Shown: in pieces, positions 22,041-33,180 of the stretch
Position numbering within the stretch: position 1 is the first letter of the stretch
How the letters are laid out: each line of letters begins with the position of its first letter
Assembly: GCA_005406025.1 (NCBI GenBank)
Contig: BGZK01001336.1
Coordinates: 104,727-168,726 of the forward strand
Length of the DNA stretch: 64,000 nucleotides
Direction of reading: 5' to 3'
Origin: Eumeta japonica
Lineage: Eukaryota; Arthropoda; Insecta; Lepidoptera; Psychidae
Translations under genes and position numbers: made by a program
The notes under the pieces: generated by a model
Seen by the model: only the letters and a program-made list of their open reading frames with translations
Told to the model about the DNA's origin: nothing
The model's database searches: none

Positions 22041-25000
22041 ATACTAAATAAAAGAACTTTTACTTAAGTTTCTTTTGAGTGCATTTGGGAAAGAAATGAA
22101 AAATATTTCTTTATATCATAGTACTTCATTTATATTTTGACGGATTTCTTTATTTCATTATGCCACCTTTATCCTTTTGCGTCGTCACAGCTTCTTATTT
22201 CAATGTTCCTATACAAATTTTCACGAGATGGAAAATTGAAACAAATGGCATAACTTCCTACAAAGGAAAGGCTTGACAGTTAAATTGTATTACAGAACGG
22301 CGTTCGTAATATGTTGCGTGTGTGGTCGACGAATATAGGCTGCGAAATTTAGGAAGTGACGCGTCGGTTTTAGCTTAATTTAAGGTACGTATAAAAAGTT
22401 TAGCTTTGGTGGTAATACGAGTATAATTATATTACTAGAAAATACATCAGTGTTTCTTGGTTGTTCAAGTTTTTGACGTTCCGCTATTAACTATACGCCC
22501 TAATACGAGATATGTTTATGAAATAATAATTTCGTCTGTATTTTTAGCTCTCTATTTATTTCTTGCAGCATGGCTTTAGGAATATTTTAAAAATTGGAAA
22601 TTATGTAGCAAGAGAATGGATTTTTGGTTCGTATTTCACACATTGCACTAAAACTTAAGTAAATTATTATTTTACTTATAGAAAGAACATTTTTGTTAAT
22701 AAAAATGCAATAAAAATTTCTTCAAGTAAAAGTAATTTGCTTTCAACAGTTGTCCCACCTTATGATGCTCTAGCACCAACGCAAAAACTTACGAAAAATC
22801 CATAAAATATTTTTCAGAATATTTTCTAGCAAGCATTAGCACAACCAGATCGTGATCACCGCCACCCATAAGCGCTCGCAATTCTAGAGGAGATAATTAA
22901 TTACGCGTGCGTTGTTTGCGTCTTAGATAGCAATAGGATGTTGTCTATGAGAGTGCTATCTCACCCAATCGAGCCGGCTTGTTTTCGTGCTTCAGGCGAG
23001 TTGATCACAGCACAGCTTTACTACGATTAAAAAATACTAAAGCGAAATATTACGAAAAATTGATAAGATGGATTTTTGTTAGTAATTTTTATGTGTGCTA
23101 GGTGAGACACTTTTTGAAACTAGAAAAAAATGAATACAACTTTTAAGAGAATATGTGTCGATGAAACACCTATTGCATGTTACAGTCACTTTATGTTTAT
23201 TTTCTAAACTCATACCTGTTTTTCAGAGAGATAAGCATACAACTTTCGTTTTCTTTATTATTCGGATGTTTGCTTGGTGTTTCCTTCGTTAAAATTATAT
23301 TATCAACAAGGAAAATGGAGACTATAATAAACATATTACGTTTTTCCCGTCAACGTTTTAATGTGATATTTGTACATACAGTTAACTTACCTAGCACGGA
23401 ATGAGGCTGAAGCGTTGTTATAAAATTCTATAGATGTCGTTGATGAAGCGCTATCAAGCTAAGATATCGCGCTATTTCACGACCGCTATAGCGGTCTGTC
23501 TGAAGGAATAGAAATATGTATACAACACACTATCAGAATTACGTACTAGCATATAATATACTAAAGATCCGATCTACACACTAGCTGCACACTAAAATCC
23601 AGGAGCTGCGAAATTTTATCAAAAAAGACATCTGTAGTTCTCCGTTAAAGATGTTCCACGCTTGACTTTAAAATCTACGAAAATATTCTTTTTTACCAAA
23701 AAATTCTTATAAGCAATTACTATTTTAAATTTTTAATGAATGTCGATTTACTTGTCTTCCATTTCTGACTATAGGTTGCATGTCAAACAGACAGTTATAT
23801 ATTCTCATAATTTCCTCTACGACCTACATAGGAACTTACACTTCTGGCCACAACCATGCTCTCTTCAGTATTTCGGGGTTATATTCCATTCAGTCGCACA
23901 ACTGTCTGAAATCTAGGAAATTATGAAGATGGCTTATTTTATTTTTTTCAATTAAAACTTAATCCGCTAGCACTTGACAAGATCACAACGATAAGGCTAT
24001 ATAATCTTATCACTGTGATTAAGACGATTAAAATCGCTATGACGAGCGACTACCTGCCCAATTAGAGCATTTCTAGCTTTTTTGCATGCTTCTCATATGG
24101 GAAACATGCAACCTTTGTGCTAACTCATTCTTAAGTACATACTTATTATCGCTGATTATCAGGAGTCTAAGGATCAAATTTTTCACTTTAATTTTTTTAG
24201 TAAGTTTGTAAGATACTTTTTGATACATTATCATATCAAAACACAGTTTGTTACTTCAAAATGCGTAAGTGATACCAGAACTCACGTATTTAATGTTACG
24301 CGTTACAATTTAAAAAAAGTTTTCGAATGCGATGAAGTAAAGCAATTGGCATATAAACAGATTGAACTACATCAAAAATACAACAAATAAGATGGATAAT
24401 AATTACTTAAGCAAGCATAAATAACAAGTGGTTAAATCTCATAAAAACATAATTTTTCAGTGTCGATCTTTACGCTGATACACTTTTAATTAAATATTGT
24501 TTAAACCTTTTACAGCATACTATATATGCGCGATAGTGGTAAATGCTATGCATCAGGTTTTGTTTACACCATTTTTCCTTTTTTAAAATTGTTATTTGTC
24601 TCGCCTAAACCATAGACAACTGACGGAAGCGGGGCGGGCCGGATAAGCGGCGGCTACTTGCTGTCTGTCGTTGAATACGGGTGCTCGACAGGCGAGTGAA
24701 ATAACAAAAACCGCGGGCCGTTGCGGAATTAACCCAGTTTACAAACGAAATACAATTTGCGGGAGTAAAACACAAAACCTATAACGCCATAGTTAGTTTG
24801 ATAAATGTCCAAATTACCTATAGCCTGGGTTTAATAACAACAACCTCTTAGTAGAAATGTCACAATTAACTTAAATTGTATATACGTTTATATATAATTA
24901 TATATATAACCGCATATTCATTACGTCACTTTAATTTTATTTGTATACTTGAACTTTAAAAATAAGTATTTTTGTGTGATTGCGAATTTGGCATCCGAGT

Positions 25001-25530
25001 ACATTTGTTATGAAAAAAATACATTTAGTCTCATATTTTTAAGTTAAGCGAAAGTTGCAAATGTAAATAATTTTTACATTTAAATAATATATGACGTTAT
25101 TAAGCATAATACATGATTATACTTTAAATTTCGGATAACAATAATATTACAAATTGAAAATTGTATATTTTGCTTAATAATTGTATATTGTAAAAAACTG
25201 TTTTCAAAATAAAAAAAAGCGTTATTATGTCTTCCTGTAAAATCAATATTACGCAAATCCGCAAATTTTTCATGTAAGTGACGATATGTAGTAAGGTGTA
25301 CAAATATTTTCGATTTGTCATAATTAATTCATAAAAAAATTCAGTCAACAAAAAGTTACATAAAATATAATTATTTACTAATTTCACCGTCTATGTTTAG
25401 CGAGAAATATCTTACAGAATTGGATTATAAGTCAAATTAATTTTTTTATACACAAACATTTAGCTTTCAGTTCCACCTAAGTTTTTGACTTAGTTACAGT
25501 TGACAGATACTTAAAATTTTGCTTTAAGGA
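22041..25530. other. Intergenic sequence, AT-rich with one GC-rich patch
   Basis: GC-rich patch at 24620-24730. A perfect 16-bp palindrome GACCGCTATAGCGGTC lies at 23481-23496. ORFs at 23177-23404 and 25124-25387 are AT-rich, hydrophobic by composition and match nothing I recognise. Confidence 0.4.
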
Positions 25531-25539
25531 ACGAGGTCG

Positions 25540-25790
25540 TATAAAAAGGCAAACAGGTCTCGCAGCCAAACGACAGGGCAGCGTTGCGGTCGGGGCGGGG
25601 CGCGACGGGTCGAGGGTCACTTTATGTCGCGTAATTAAACAACAAAATGTACGCGGACATCGCGTCAAAACGACGTTGTTTTTAAAATTTTTTTTCTTCC
25701 CCATTTCGCCCTCCCACAACAGTAAACGCGTGACACACCCCCGCCGACGTCGTAAATATGAATATGCGTCGACCCGTTTGTATGCACGCT
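25540..25790. promoter_or_regulatory. CpG-rich block, possible regulatory element
   Basis: A sharp rise in GC and CpG content (GGTCGGGGCGGGGCGCGACGG around 25590-25608, and CCCCCGCCGACGTCG around 25738-25752) in AT-rich DNA. A 116-codon minus-strand ORF spans it without recognisable motif. Could be an enhancer or conserved non-coding element. Confidence 0.25.
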
Positions 25791-26106
25791 TAAGGCAATC
25801 GCGACATTCTAAATGGAAAGTAAACATTAAGAGCAGATTGTAAAGGTTTACTTGATGTCATAAAAAGTTAATAGATTTTGTTATTAGTCACTTCAGTGAA
25901 ATTTATTCTTAGAAGATTTAATAATTTTCTCAATATTATCAAAAAGGAAAAACGAACATAAAAAGCACTTTCTTTGAGACAGGTTAGTATATAATTATAT
26001 GATTCAATAGTTCTAATTCTATAAATTTTGATTTCATTTTATAATGAATCAAGACTAGTTTTATAACATCCTATTGTATGGGGTGTTAATTCGCGAAAAT
26101 TCATAA

Positions 26107-26459
26107 TTAGACGTATTTGATTGCATGACTGCATGTCACGTGAGGTGATTGGGAACGCATCGCATCGGCAGCGCATTGGTATCTTAACACTCATGACAAT
26201 CTGGTAGATATGAACCGTCTCGTTATTTTCCTGAGGAAATGCTGATTAGGCATTAAACGTTCGTAGAAATAACAGCATAAGTATTTGGCGGACTAATATT
26301 GATAAAATACTAACACTTGATTAGGTTTTCGATATCTGTCAATCTTCTCAAATCAATATTCAATTCTTTGGATACTGATTCGTGGTGTAAGAATAGATTC
26401 CAGTGTCAGCGGTGGGTTGCGTGCTGCATGTTAATTGGTGCAGCAGGCAAGCGTCTAAT
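26107..26459. mobile_element. TIR element (MITE-like), copy 2
   Basis: The right end reads GCAGGCAAGCGTCTAATT, whose reverse complement begins AATTAGACGCTTGCC and matches the left end of copy 1 (7040-7370). The left end here starts TTAGACG. The interior follows copy 1 block by block in the same orientation. The flanks TTCATAAT (26100-26107) and TTTATAAT (26460-26467) may be an 8-bp target duplication with one change, though the AT-rich context weakens this. Confidence 0.65.
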
Positions 26460-26690
26460 TTTATAATAAGCTTAAAAGTTTTTAATCATACTCTACATGA
26501 AAATATTAGATATATTAAGAAGAACATGAAGATCATTTTTTCTCTTTAAATTTCACACCTACGCTGTGGAGTTATATTTTATACTATTAATCATAGTTGT
26601 GGACTTTTGAACTTCATTGGATATTACAATCTGTCATTTTGATTTTTAGTAGTTACATGCCACTTCTACCTGTAGGGTAAGTCTTGATGA

Positions 26691-27879
26691 TCCTTACTAA
26701 TATTATAAAGGCGAAAGTTTGTTTGGATGGATGTATGGATGGATGTTTGTTCCTCTTTCACGCAAAAACTACTGAATGGATTTCGATGACGCGGTACAAT
26801 AATATATAGCTTACACATCAGAATAACACATAGGCTATAATTTATAAAGATATAGTGGGAATTAACCAAAATATAACGAGAAGTGTCAAGTAAGCAGGAG
26901 AAAATCTGCCATCTGCGAGGTATTCTGGCGCGCGCCGCAAAAACCGTTGGAATTACACGTATATAATGTACAATGGAAATGTTTATCTTAAATAGTCCTA
27001 CAAAAGCTCACGACAGCATATAACTATCTTTTATGTGTAAGCCATTATCGCCAAAATAGTGAACCATAAATGCAATAATAATAGATAATTTATTTCTAAT
27101 GCACATTTTTTAGTAACAAATTGATCCTTATATCAAAATATATAATTTTATCGCATCTGGTGTTTAAAGTAGATAAACTTTGTCTTTTACACTCCATCAT
27201 TTGGACAAATATTTGAATAGTTATGACGAATGACAAGCGAGTGCGCGATATTACGGTGCGGTCCGGCGGCAGGGTCAGACCATAAAGGTAGCAGGCATAC
27301 ATTTGAGCACGCAATGTTTTTCCCACGGCCAGCTCTATGTGACTTGCTCACGCGTTTCTTAATCGCAAAATCTGCATGTTTATACAGACCAAAATAAATC
27401 GTTTAACATAGTTTATAGGGTATATTGCGGTAGCCACCTATAACTTTTGCACTACCATCAATCATTATATACTTCCGTACCTATCCATCCTTACAAACTA
27501 TAGCATTTATAATACCTATAATACATATTAGCGAGTTCATCTTATAAAATACTTAGTTCCAATTTAAATACATTACACAATATAACTGTTCGAACACTTA
27601 TAACTGGAGAATAGCTGGACCGATTTTCATTTTAATTAATAGTGATGAAATGTACAAAAATCAGTAGGTATGAATTATGTTTAACTTCCAACAATTTTAA
27701 GTTGTCGCTTTATATTGCTTTAAAAAACATCAGCCATGTAAACGAAATAGCTACGAATATATAGGGGCTGTGGTTATATCACAATATGTATAAATTGGCC
27801 CTATAAAAAAATTTCCATATGAACAAGATGAAAGAATACATTTTATGCCTACGCGGGCGGAGCCGCGGGCAAAAGCTAG
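26691..27879 (+). mobile_element. Non-autonomous Helitron with both ends
   Basis: The left end TCCTTACTAATATTATAAAG and following GCGAAAGTTTGTTTGGATGG, then CACGCAAAAACTACTGAA-GGATTT is the well-known lepidopteran Helitron start. The right end has a hairpin CGCGG-GCGGAG-CCGCG at 27852-27867, then GGCAAAAG and CTAG at 27876-27879. It sits between A (27690-type host base at 26690) and T (27880), the Helitron insertion preference, with no target duplication. It encodes no Rep/helicase. The interior (about 26890-27700) is longer than the minimal form I recall and may contain captured or inserted DNA. Confidence 0.8.
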
Positions 27880-30800
27880 TACTTATATAAATACTGAATC
27901 ACAAGAAAAACTAATTAATTGCTTAAAATCATACTACTCAATCGTCAATCAAGTCAATCAATCAAACATCGTTCAAATAAATATTGAAAAGCACATAGTA
28001 TTTATAACGGTAAATGAAAAAGGCATTAATTATTTCTATGATCCCGGATCTACAATTCTGTGACAACTCCAGTAATTTATATAATTCACTGTATAATGTC
28101 AACGAATCAAAATATCTGAACCAATATGTGTAACAAAATGAATCATTATTTGTTAATAATTAGGTAACCGTGTGAAGCTACATAATTAGAAGGTAATCTT
28201 TATGCTGAGAAAGCTTAAAATAGTAATGAAAGTTTACCGAGTATGTTAGAAACTACTTATAAACTTTTAAGCATGTTTGTATGGCGACTAGAGTCTAATA
28301 CGTCAATAGTAAAATAAAACTAATGAAAAGGTGATAAAAACCACTTCAAGGGTCACAAAATTGAGATTGGAAAATCAAAAATCGCGATTTTGATTTGGAC
28401 TCTATTTGGATGCCTAGACCTCTAAAAAAGAAATTGTAGTTACTGAGACATTTGTAAAATTTTACTTACATTCCAATTGCAACTATCAAGAATCTTGTTA
28501 AATCATTATTAAAAAAAAGTACTTGGATCTATATTATTAATTTAAAATTTTAAGATGAATCTTTTAAAAATTTAATCAAAAAAATACAATATATTTAACA
28601 TATCAGGTGAAAAAAATCTTATTCAAGTTATTAAAAATGCAAAAAAAAAAATGCTGACCTTCATGGTCTCGCTGCTGTAATTGTAAAATACATTATTGAC
28701 CGTATTGCGCTACAATTGACGTTTATATTTAATACTGTCCAGACAAGGGCTCGTTTTCTGATCCGATGAAGAGAAATCAATCCATTATTTCAAACAGGTA
28801 ATACATAAAACCTTACGAACTTTATGCGTACATTTGTAATATTACACATATTTAGTATTTTTTTAATTGACCCTTACTAAATTTTAACATATTTTTTTAG
28901 TAATAAATTAATATGTACAATAGACAAAGAGAATAAAAATAAAGTTAATAGCTTTCTACTAAAGGTTCCGCTCAAAATGGTTAATGCATGGTTTCCACCC
29001 AAACTCGCCTTCCGGCATCAGTTGCGCGGTGACACCCGACCATCGCCGGCTGAACTTTTAATAAATTCTAAATTAGTATGCGAATACTTAATACACGGAA
29101 TTCTAAAGTTCGCCTCGAAAACAATCACGTTTGGCGCTAGGTTTCAGTTAGTTTGTGATGCAAATCGACTGAGTTGTTTTTTCATGGATTTTATATAAAA
29201 GGGTTGAGAACATTGGTTAAAGGCAGGCGATAAATTGCTTTATTATTTAGTGACGTGGTTAGTTTAAGAAAAATATTCAAGGAGTGAGTTTGAAAAACTA
29301 GTTAAGTGAGAATATTCTGTGAAAAACAAACTTGATCAATATCGATATCACTTTCACCACTTAGTGGGATTCTATTTTTAGATACCTTTAAGGCGATGTC
29401 TCTAAACGACTACTGTTAACCGAATGAGTGCCAGTCTAAAATTCAATTACATCAAATGATGTTGAAAATTAAGAAGTCGTTAGAAGAAAAATAAGAACTA
29501 TTTTAAATTAAAAAAAAAGGTTTGAATTAAAATTAATGACCCGTTAATTGATAATATTGATTAATCAAATGTCATCGAAAAGTGCCAACAAGCACAATTG
29601 TACGACCGGATGTGACTGTTGAGGTAGAATGCTTTAAAAAATGTAAAAAACGTCAAATGAAATTTGACAAGTTCTATAAAAAACGACACTTAAAAATATA
29701 AAGATTTTTAAAAATATTTTTCGTTTTCTAGTTAGTGTAATAATCGATGGAACAGGGGCATCCAGCTTTACTATTAAATAACAATGCTTTGATAGTGACT
29801 AAGATCTACTAACGTTATCATGTTCACCGTTTCGTCTCGAGTTGAGGGTTGTGAGACGCCTAAGTTTTATGATAAGAAGTCTCAAGTAGCTTGCTTAAGG
29901 ATAATTAGTGGCTAAAACGCAAAAGGGTTTAGCCCGGTCGTCGTCAGACCCTCCAATTACTGCTTGTTAGAACCGCGCAAGTACACGAAGTGTACTTGTT
30001 TAGTTGATATAAACCGAGGCTGCATCATATAATATTTTCTCCGATATTTTAACTTGACACCTTTTCTTATTAAGCTACATATTTTACAAAATATTTATCA
30101 GCATTGGCTTTTTAAAAATTACAGAAAATTTAATATTAATTCATTGAAAAATGATTTACAGTCCATAACTCCAATTTCCAGGGAAAGACTAAACAATTGG
30201 AGCTAATAACTTATTAACTTAACATGAATGAAACAAGTCCAAATAAAAACAAACATTAAGCACACGTAGTAGGTTTTATTGCACGTGTTTACAATTAAGT
30301 GTGCAACAGAACAAAAATACCGAAACATTTCTTATGGATTTCATTGCTATAATTCATAAGACCTTGTTATTGCATTTTATTAATTTTAAGTTACGGAATC
30401 ATGTTTTATGAATTTTGATGTATAGAGTATAAATATGTACTCGAAAGAACCATATACCTCATAATAACATAACGTTTTGTTAGAGTTAATAAAGTTTAAA
30501 CGATTGTGATGCTGCGCATTTAGAGGCACAGCTGAAGAGAATCGATTTTTTTTACTTGTGAGAATTTTTACTTAACGATATTTGAGTTATCGAGAATTCA
30601 CTGTATTATCATTTGATGTCTTTGAAATGTAATTTACATTAGAATTTTACAAAGCTGCTATTATAAACCATGTTGATTTGAATAAGTACAGTTATAATTA
30701 GAAAATAGGAACGAAATACATGTACATAACAATACTTAATAACAGTATTTAGAGGTGAAAAGTAAAATTTGAAAAGAAAAATGAAGTAATTAATTATTTA

Positions 30801-31119
30801 CTAGAAATAATGCGATGATATTTGAACTACATGCTTTGGGCCTGTATTACACTACAATAAATTGATGACTTTACTACATTGGAATCAACAAGAAGAAACT
30901 TTAAGACAAAAAACTGAATGCTCTATATTTCAGAACCTTGAAGGGTAATAAATGTAATAGTATTTTTTATTAATATATACAGATTCGATTCTAATTAAAG
31001 TTAAATAACGAATTATAATTAATTCAATAGAAACAATTACAATAAATACATGTAACATTGTATATAGTGTTTCTTCCACTTCAGTTATTTATTACATTCA
31101 TATAAAATTGTTGTTGTTT
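27880..31119. other. AT-rich intergenic sequence
   Basis: Holds a near-perfect palindrome at 28372-28396 centred on TCGCGA and a hairpin with perfect 9-bp arms CAAGTACAC/GTGTACTTG at 29978-29998. The ORF 28977-29198 lies in a slightly GC-richer patch and matches nothing known to me. No gene supported. Confidence 0.4.
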
Positions 31120-32692
31120 CGTCGTATAAGCCCGCGCTTCGGATTTGTTCCTTCGTCGCATCGAAGAACGGATTTTTTGCAGTGTGGGCAGAAATTATGG
31201 ACAGCGTGGATATTCAACTTGTATATTCAGCACGAGCTTCACATGTGGCAGCCGAAGTACAACTGCGACGAATTCATTTTTTTTTAGCTTTCCTCTAGCG
31301 ACGAGGAAAAGGTAAAAAATGCATACCGCAAACCCTCGCGTCCGTGCGCGTGGGTAGTGTGGGGCTGAAATCCACTAAAAAAGTCCCCCCTGAAGATAAC
31401 ATTACCGGAACGGTGATGCAACAGCATCGCCGTATCGCCGCCAGCGAACAAGCTGGGCTTCTGTTTAGCTTCACCTGACGCGGCCGGAAAACACACGGCG
31501 CGTGACGGTTGACGGTTGACGGTGCGTGACTTGCCTTGTGGAGGATTCCATAAGGGGGTCCTCTAGGTACAGGAAGTCAATGGAACACCAACATGGGTTG
31601 GGTCCATTCGATATCTAGACGCAGGAGCGGTCTATAACTTCGGGGATATGACCTAGATGACTAGATCTATGACTATTTAATTGTCATTCTGTTTATTAAT
31701 TTCTATGAGAATTTCGACTTTGACTGTGAAACCGTCAGGCGGAATAGTGATAATATTCCGTGGCCTACGGATAAAATAATAGAGGGGCGGCACCTTATAC
31801 GAAACCGCCGCAGAAAGAAGGAGGTTAAAATAAGTCTCTGCGATAGAGAAGAAACGCTCGGATGCGTCCTTCACGTATTTAGTAATTAAAGGAAGATCTA
31901 AGTCCTTATACAGGACTGCATTTTTAATGGACCAATATGCGTTAGTGGCTGATCTGCAGAATTTATTCTGCAAGATTTGCAGTTTCTTGAGTCTATTAGG
32001 AGCGAAGTGAACGAAAACACTAATACACATTAAATAAAGAGTACGCTTATTGCGTAAGGAAAGTTTACTTTTCCTACCGAGCATACCGTTGAGGCGCGCT
32101 AAGTAGAAAATAGCCGTTTTTCTAACATGCTTGATATGGTCTCGAAAATGAATGTTCTTATCAAGCGTGACACCTAGGTATTTATAGTCGTGTTGCCACG
32201 GAATGGGTGCATTGTAAATGCGGAGGGAGAGGGTACCTCTGGGGACCACCACAGAGCTCCTATCTTTTCTATATATAAAAGGGATGGCCGCTGATTCCTC
32301 GGGGTTAACCTCGATCCTCCAGGTTTCGGACTATCAAGCCAGCTCATCGATGGCTGTCTAGAGGTGAGGGCAGATGTTGCGTTCTGTAGGGCTGCGTAGA
32401 TAAAGGGCGGTGTCGTCGGCGAATAACGCTAGCTAGACGCTTGCCGACGGTCGCGGTATGTCGTTAGCGTATGCAGAGTACAGAAGGGGAAAAAGCGTGG
32501 AGCCTTGAGGAACTCCCACTCTTATAGGTCTTCTGGAAGAGTGAGTATTTTCATGTCTGAACATGAAATGTTTTTCCTTTAGGCAATGATTTATGATATG
32601 GATGAGAAGATTTGAGACTTCCAAAAGGTATAATTTATAACTTAGACCTACGTGCCAAACTCCATCAAAGGTGGGGAATGCACCAAAATGAC
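31120..32692 (-). mobile_element. Jockey-type LINE remnant (reverse transcriptase C-terminal part and 3' UTR)
   Basis: On the minus strand from 32690 the translation gives a decayed AFD-VWHVGLSYKL block, LIHIINHCLKEK, the motif GVPQGSTL-PLLYSAYANDIP (about 32500), the catalytic LALFADDTALY (about 32430) with both aspartates, then EVNPEESAAI, YLGVTLDKNIHF-DHI (about 32180), GRKSKLSLRNK, LQILQNKFCR-ATNA, and the C-terminal domain to a stop at 31677. Four in-frame stops occur between 32440 and 32310, but the frame is otherwise unbroken for 948 bases. The 3' UTR (31290-31625) matches 39690-39955 in the same orientation. Confidence 0.85.
31677..32624 (-). pseudogene. Jockey-type reverse transcriptase pseudogene
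   Basis: Coding part of the LINE above. One reading frame runs 316 codons and is closed only by point stops (one just before the FADD block and three within the next 30 codons), so the copy is fairly young compared with the other LINEs here. A short deletion seems to have removed residues before the HFAPNRLKKLQ block. The 191-codon C-terminal portion (31677-32252) remains open. Confidence 0.8.
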
Positions 32693-33180
32693 TGCAATTT
32701 ATAGGTGGCGCATCCGTCTGTACATACGAACTGCATTCATTACATGGGAGGGTGCGTGGCCATGCGCTTTACATATTTTTCGTAGGAGCGTTCGTTCGTG
32801 GGTCGTCCACGACCTTCCTTTTTGGTCGCAGGTGGGGGACGGAGGACTTATTTGCTACCTAATGCACGACCCCGACGGATCCAGTGGTGATGGTCCCATT
32901 TCGGGGGTCCAAATCTTGAAGTTTTCCGAGTCAGCCGGAGATCCAGAGGAGTTGTCAGTGCATACACCGTCATTTTCCTCGACCGTCACGGCCGGCTCTG
33001 GGAGTGTATGACGAAGTGGTGAGTCGTCGCCCCGTCCGGACCGGAGAACCTCGACGATCGGGAAAATCTACGACGACTACTCACTTCTCGTAAGAGCGCC
33101 AAATGCGGTACACCGATTCGCGACCCTACCATATAGACCGCCCCGGCTCTTGGCCTTCTAGCGGTCCCTCCATCAAAGCA
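32693..33180 (-). repeat. GC-rich segment next to the LINE, possible ORF1 or gag-like remnant
   Basis: The minus strand shows, in adjoining frames, acidic Ser-rich sequence (AVTVEENDGVCTDNSSGS, then FKIWTPEMGPSPLDPSG) and Arg/Ser-rich sequence (SSRRRFSRSSRFSGPDG). The composition resembles ORF1 proteins of retroelements. It lies where upstream LINE sequence would be expected but does not join directly. The plus-strand 119-codon ORF at 32652-33011 is probably its shadow. Confidence 0.3.

Noticed and set aside
25477..25827. 116-codon minus ORF
   Set aside because: Open because of GC-rich composition; no family motif, no plausible start context or homology seen.
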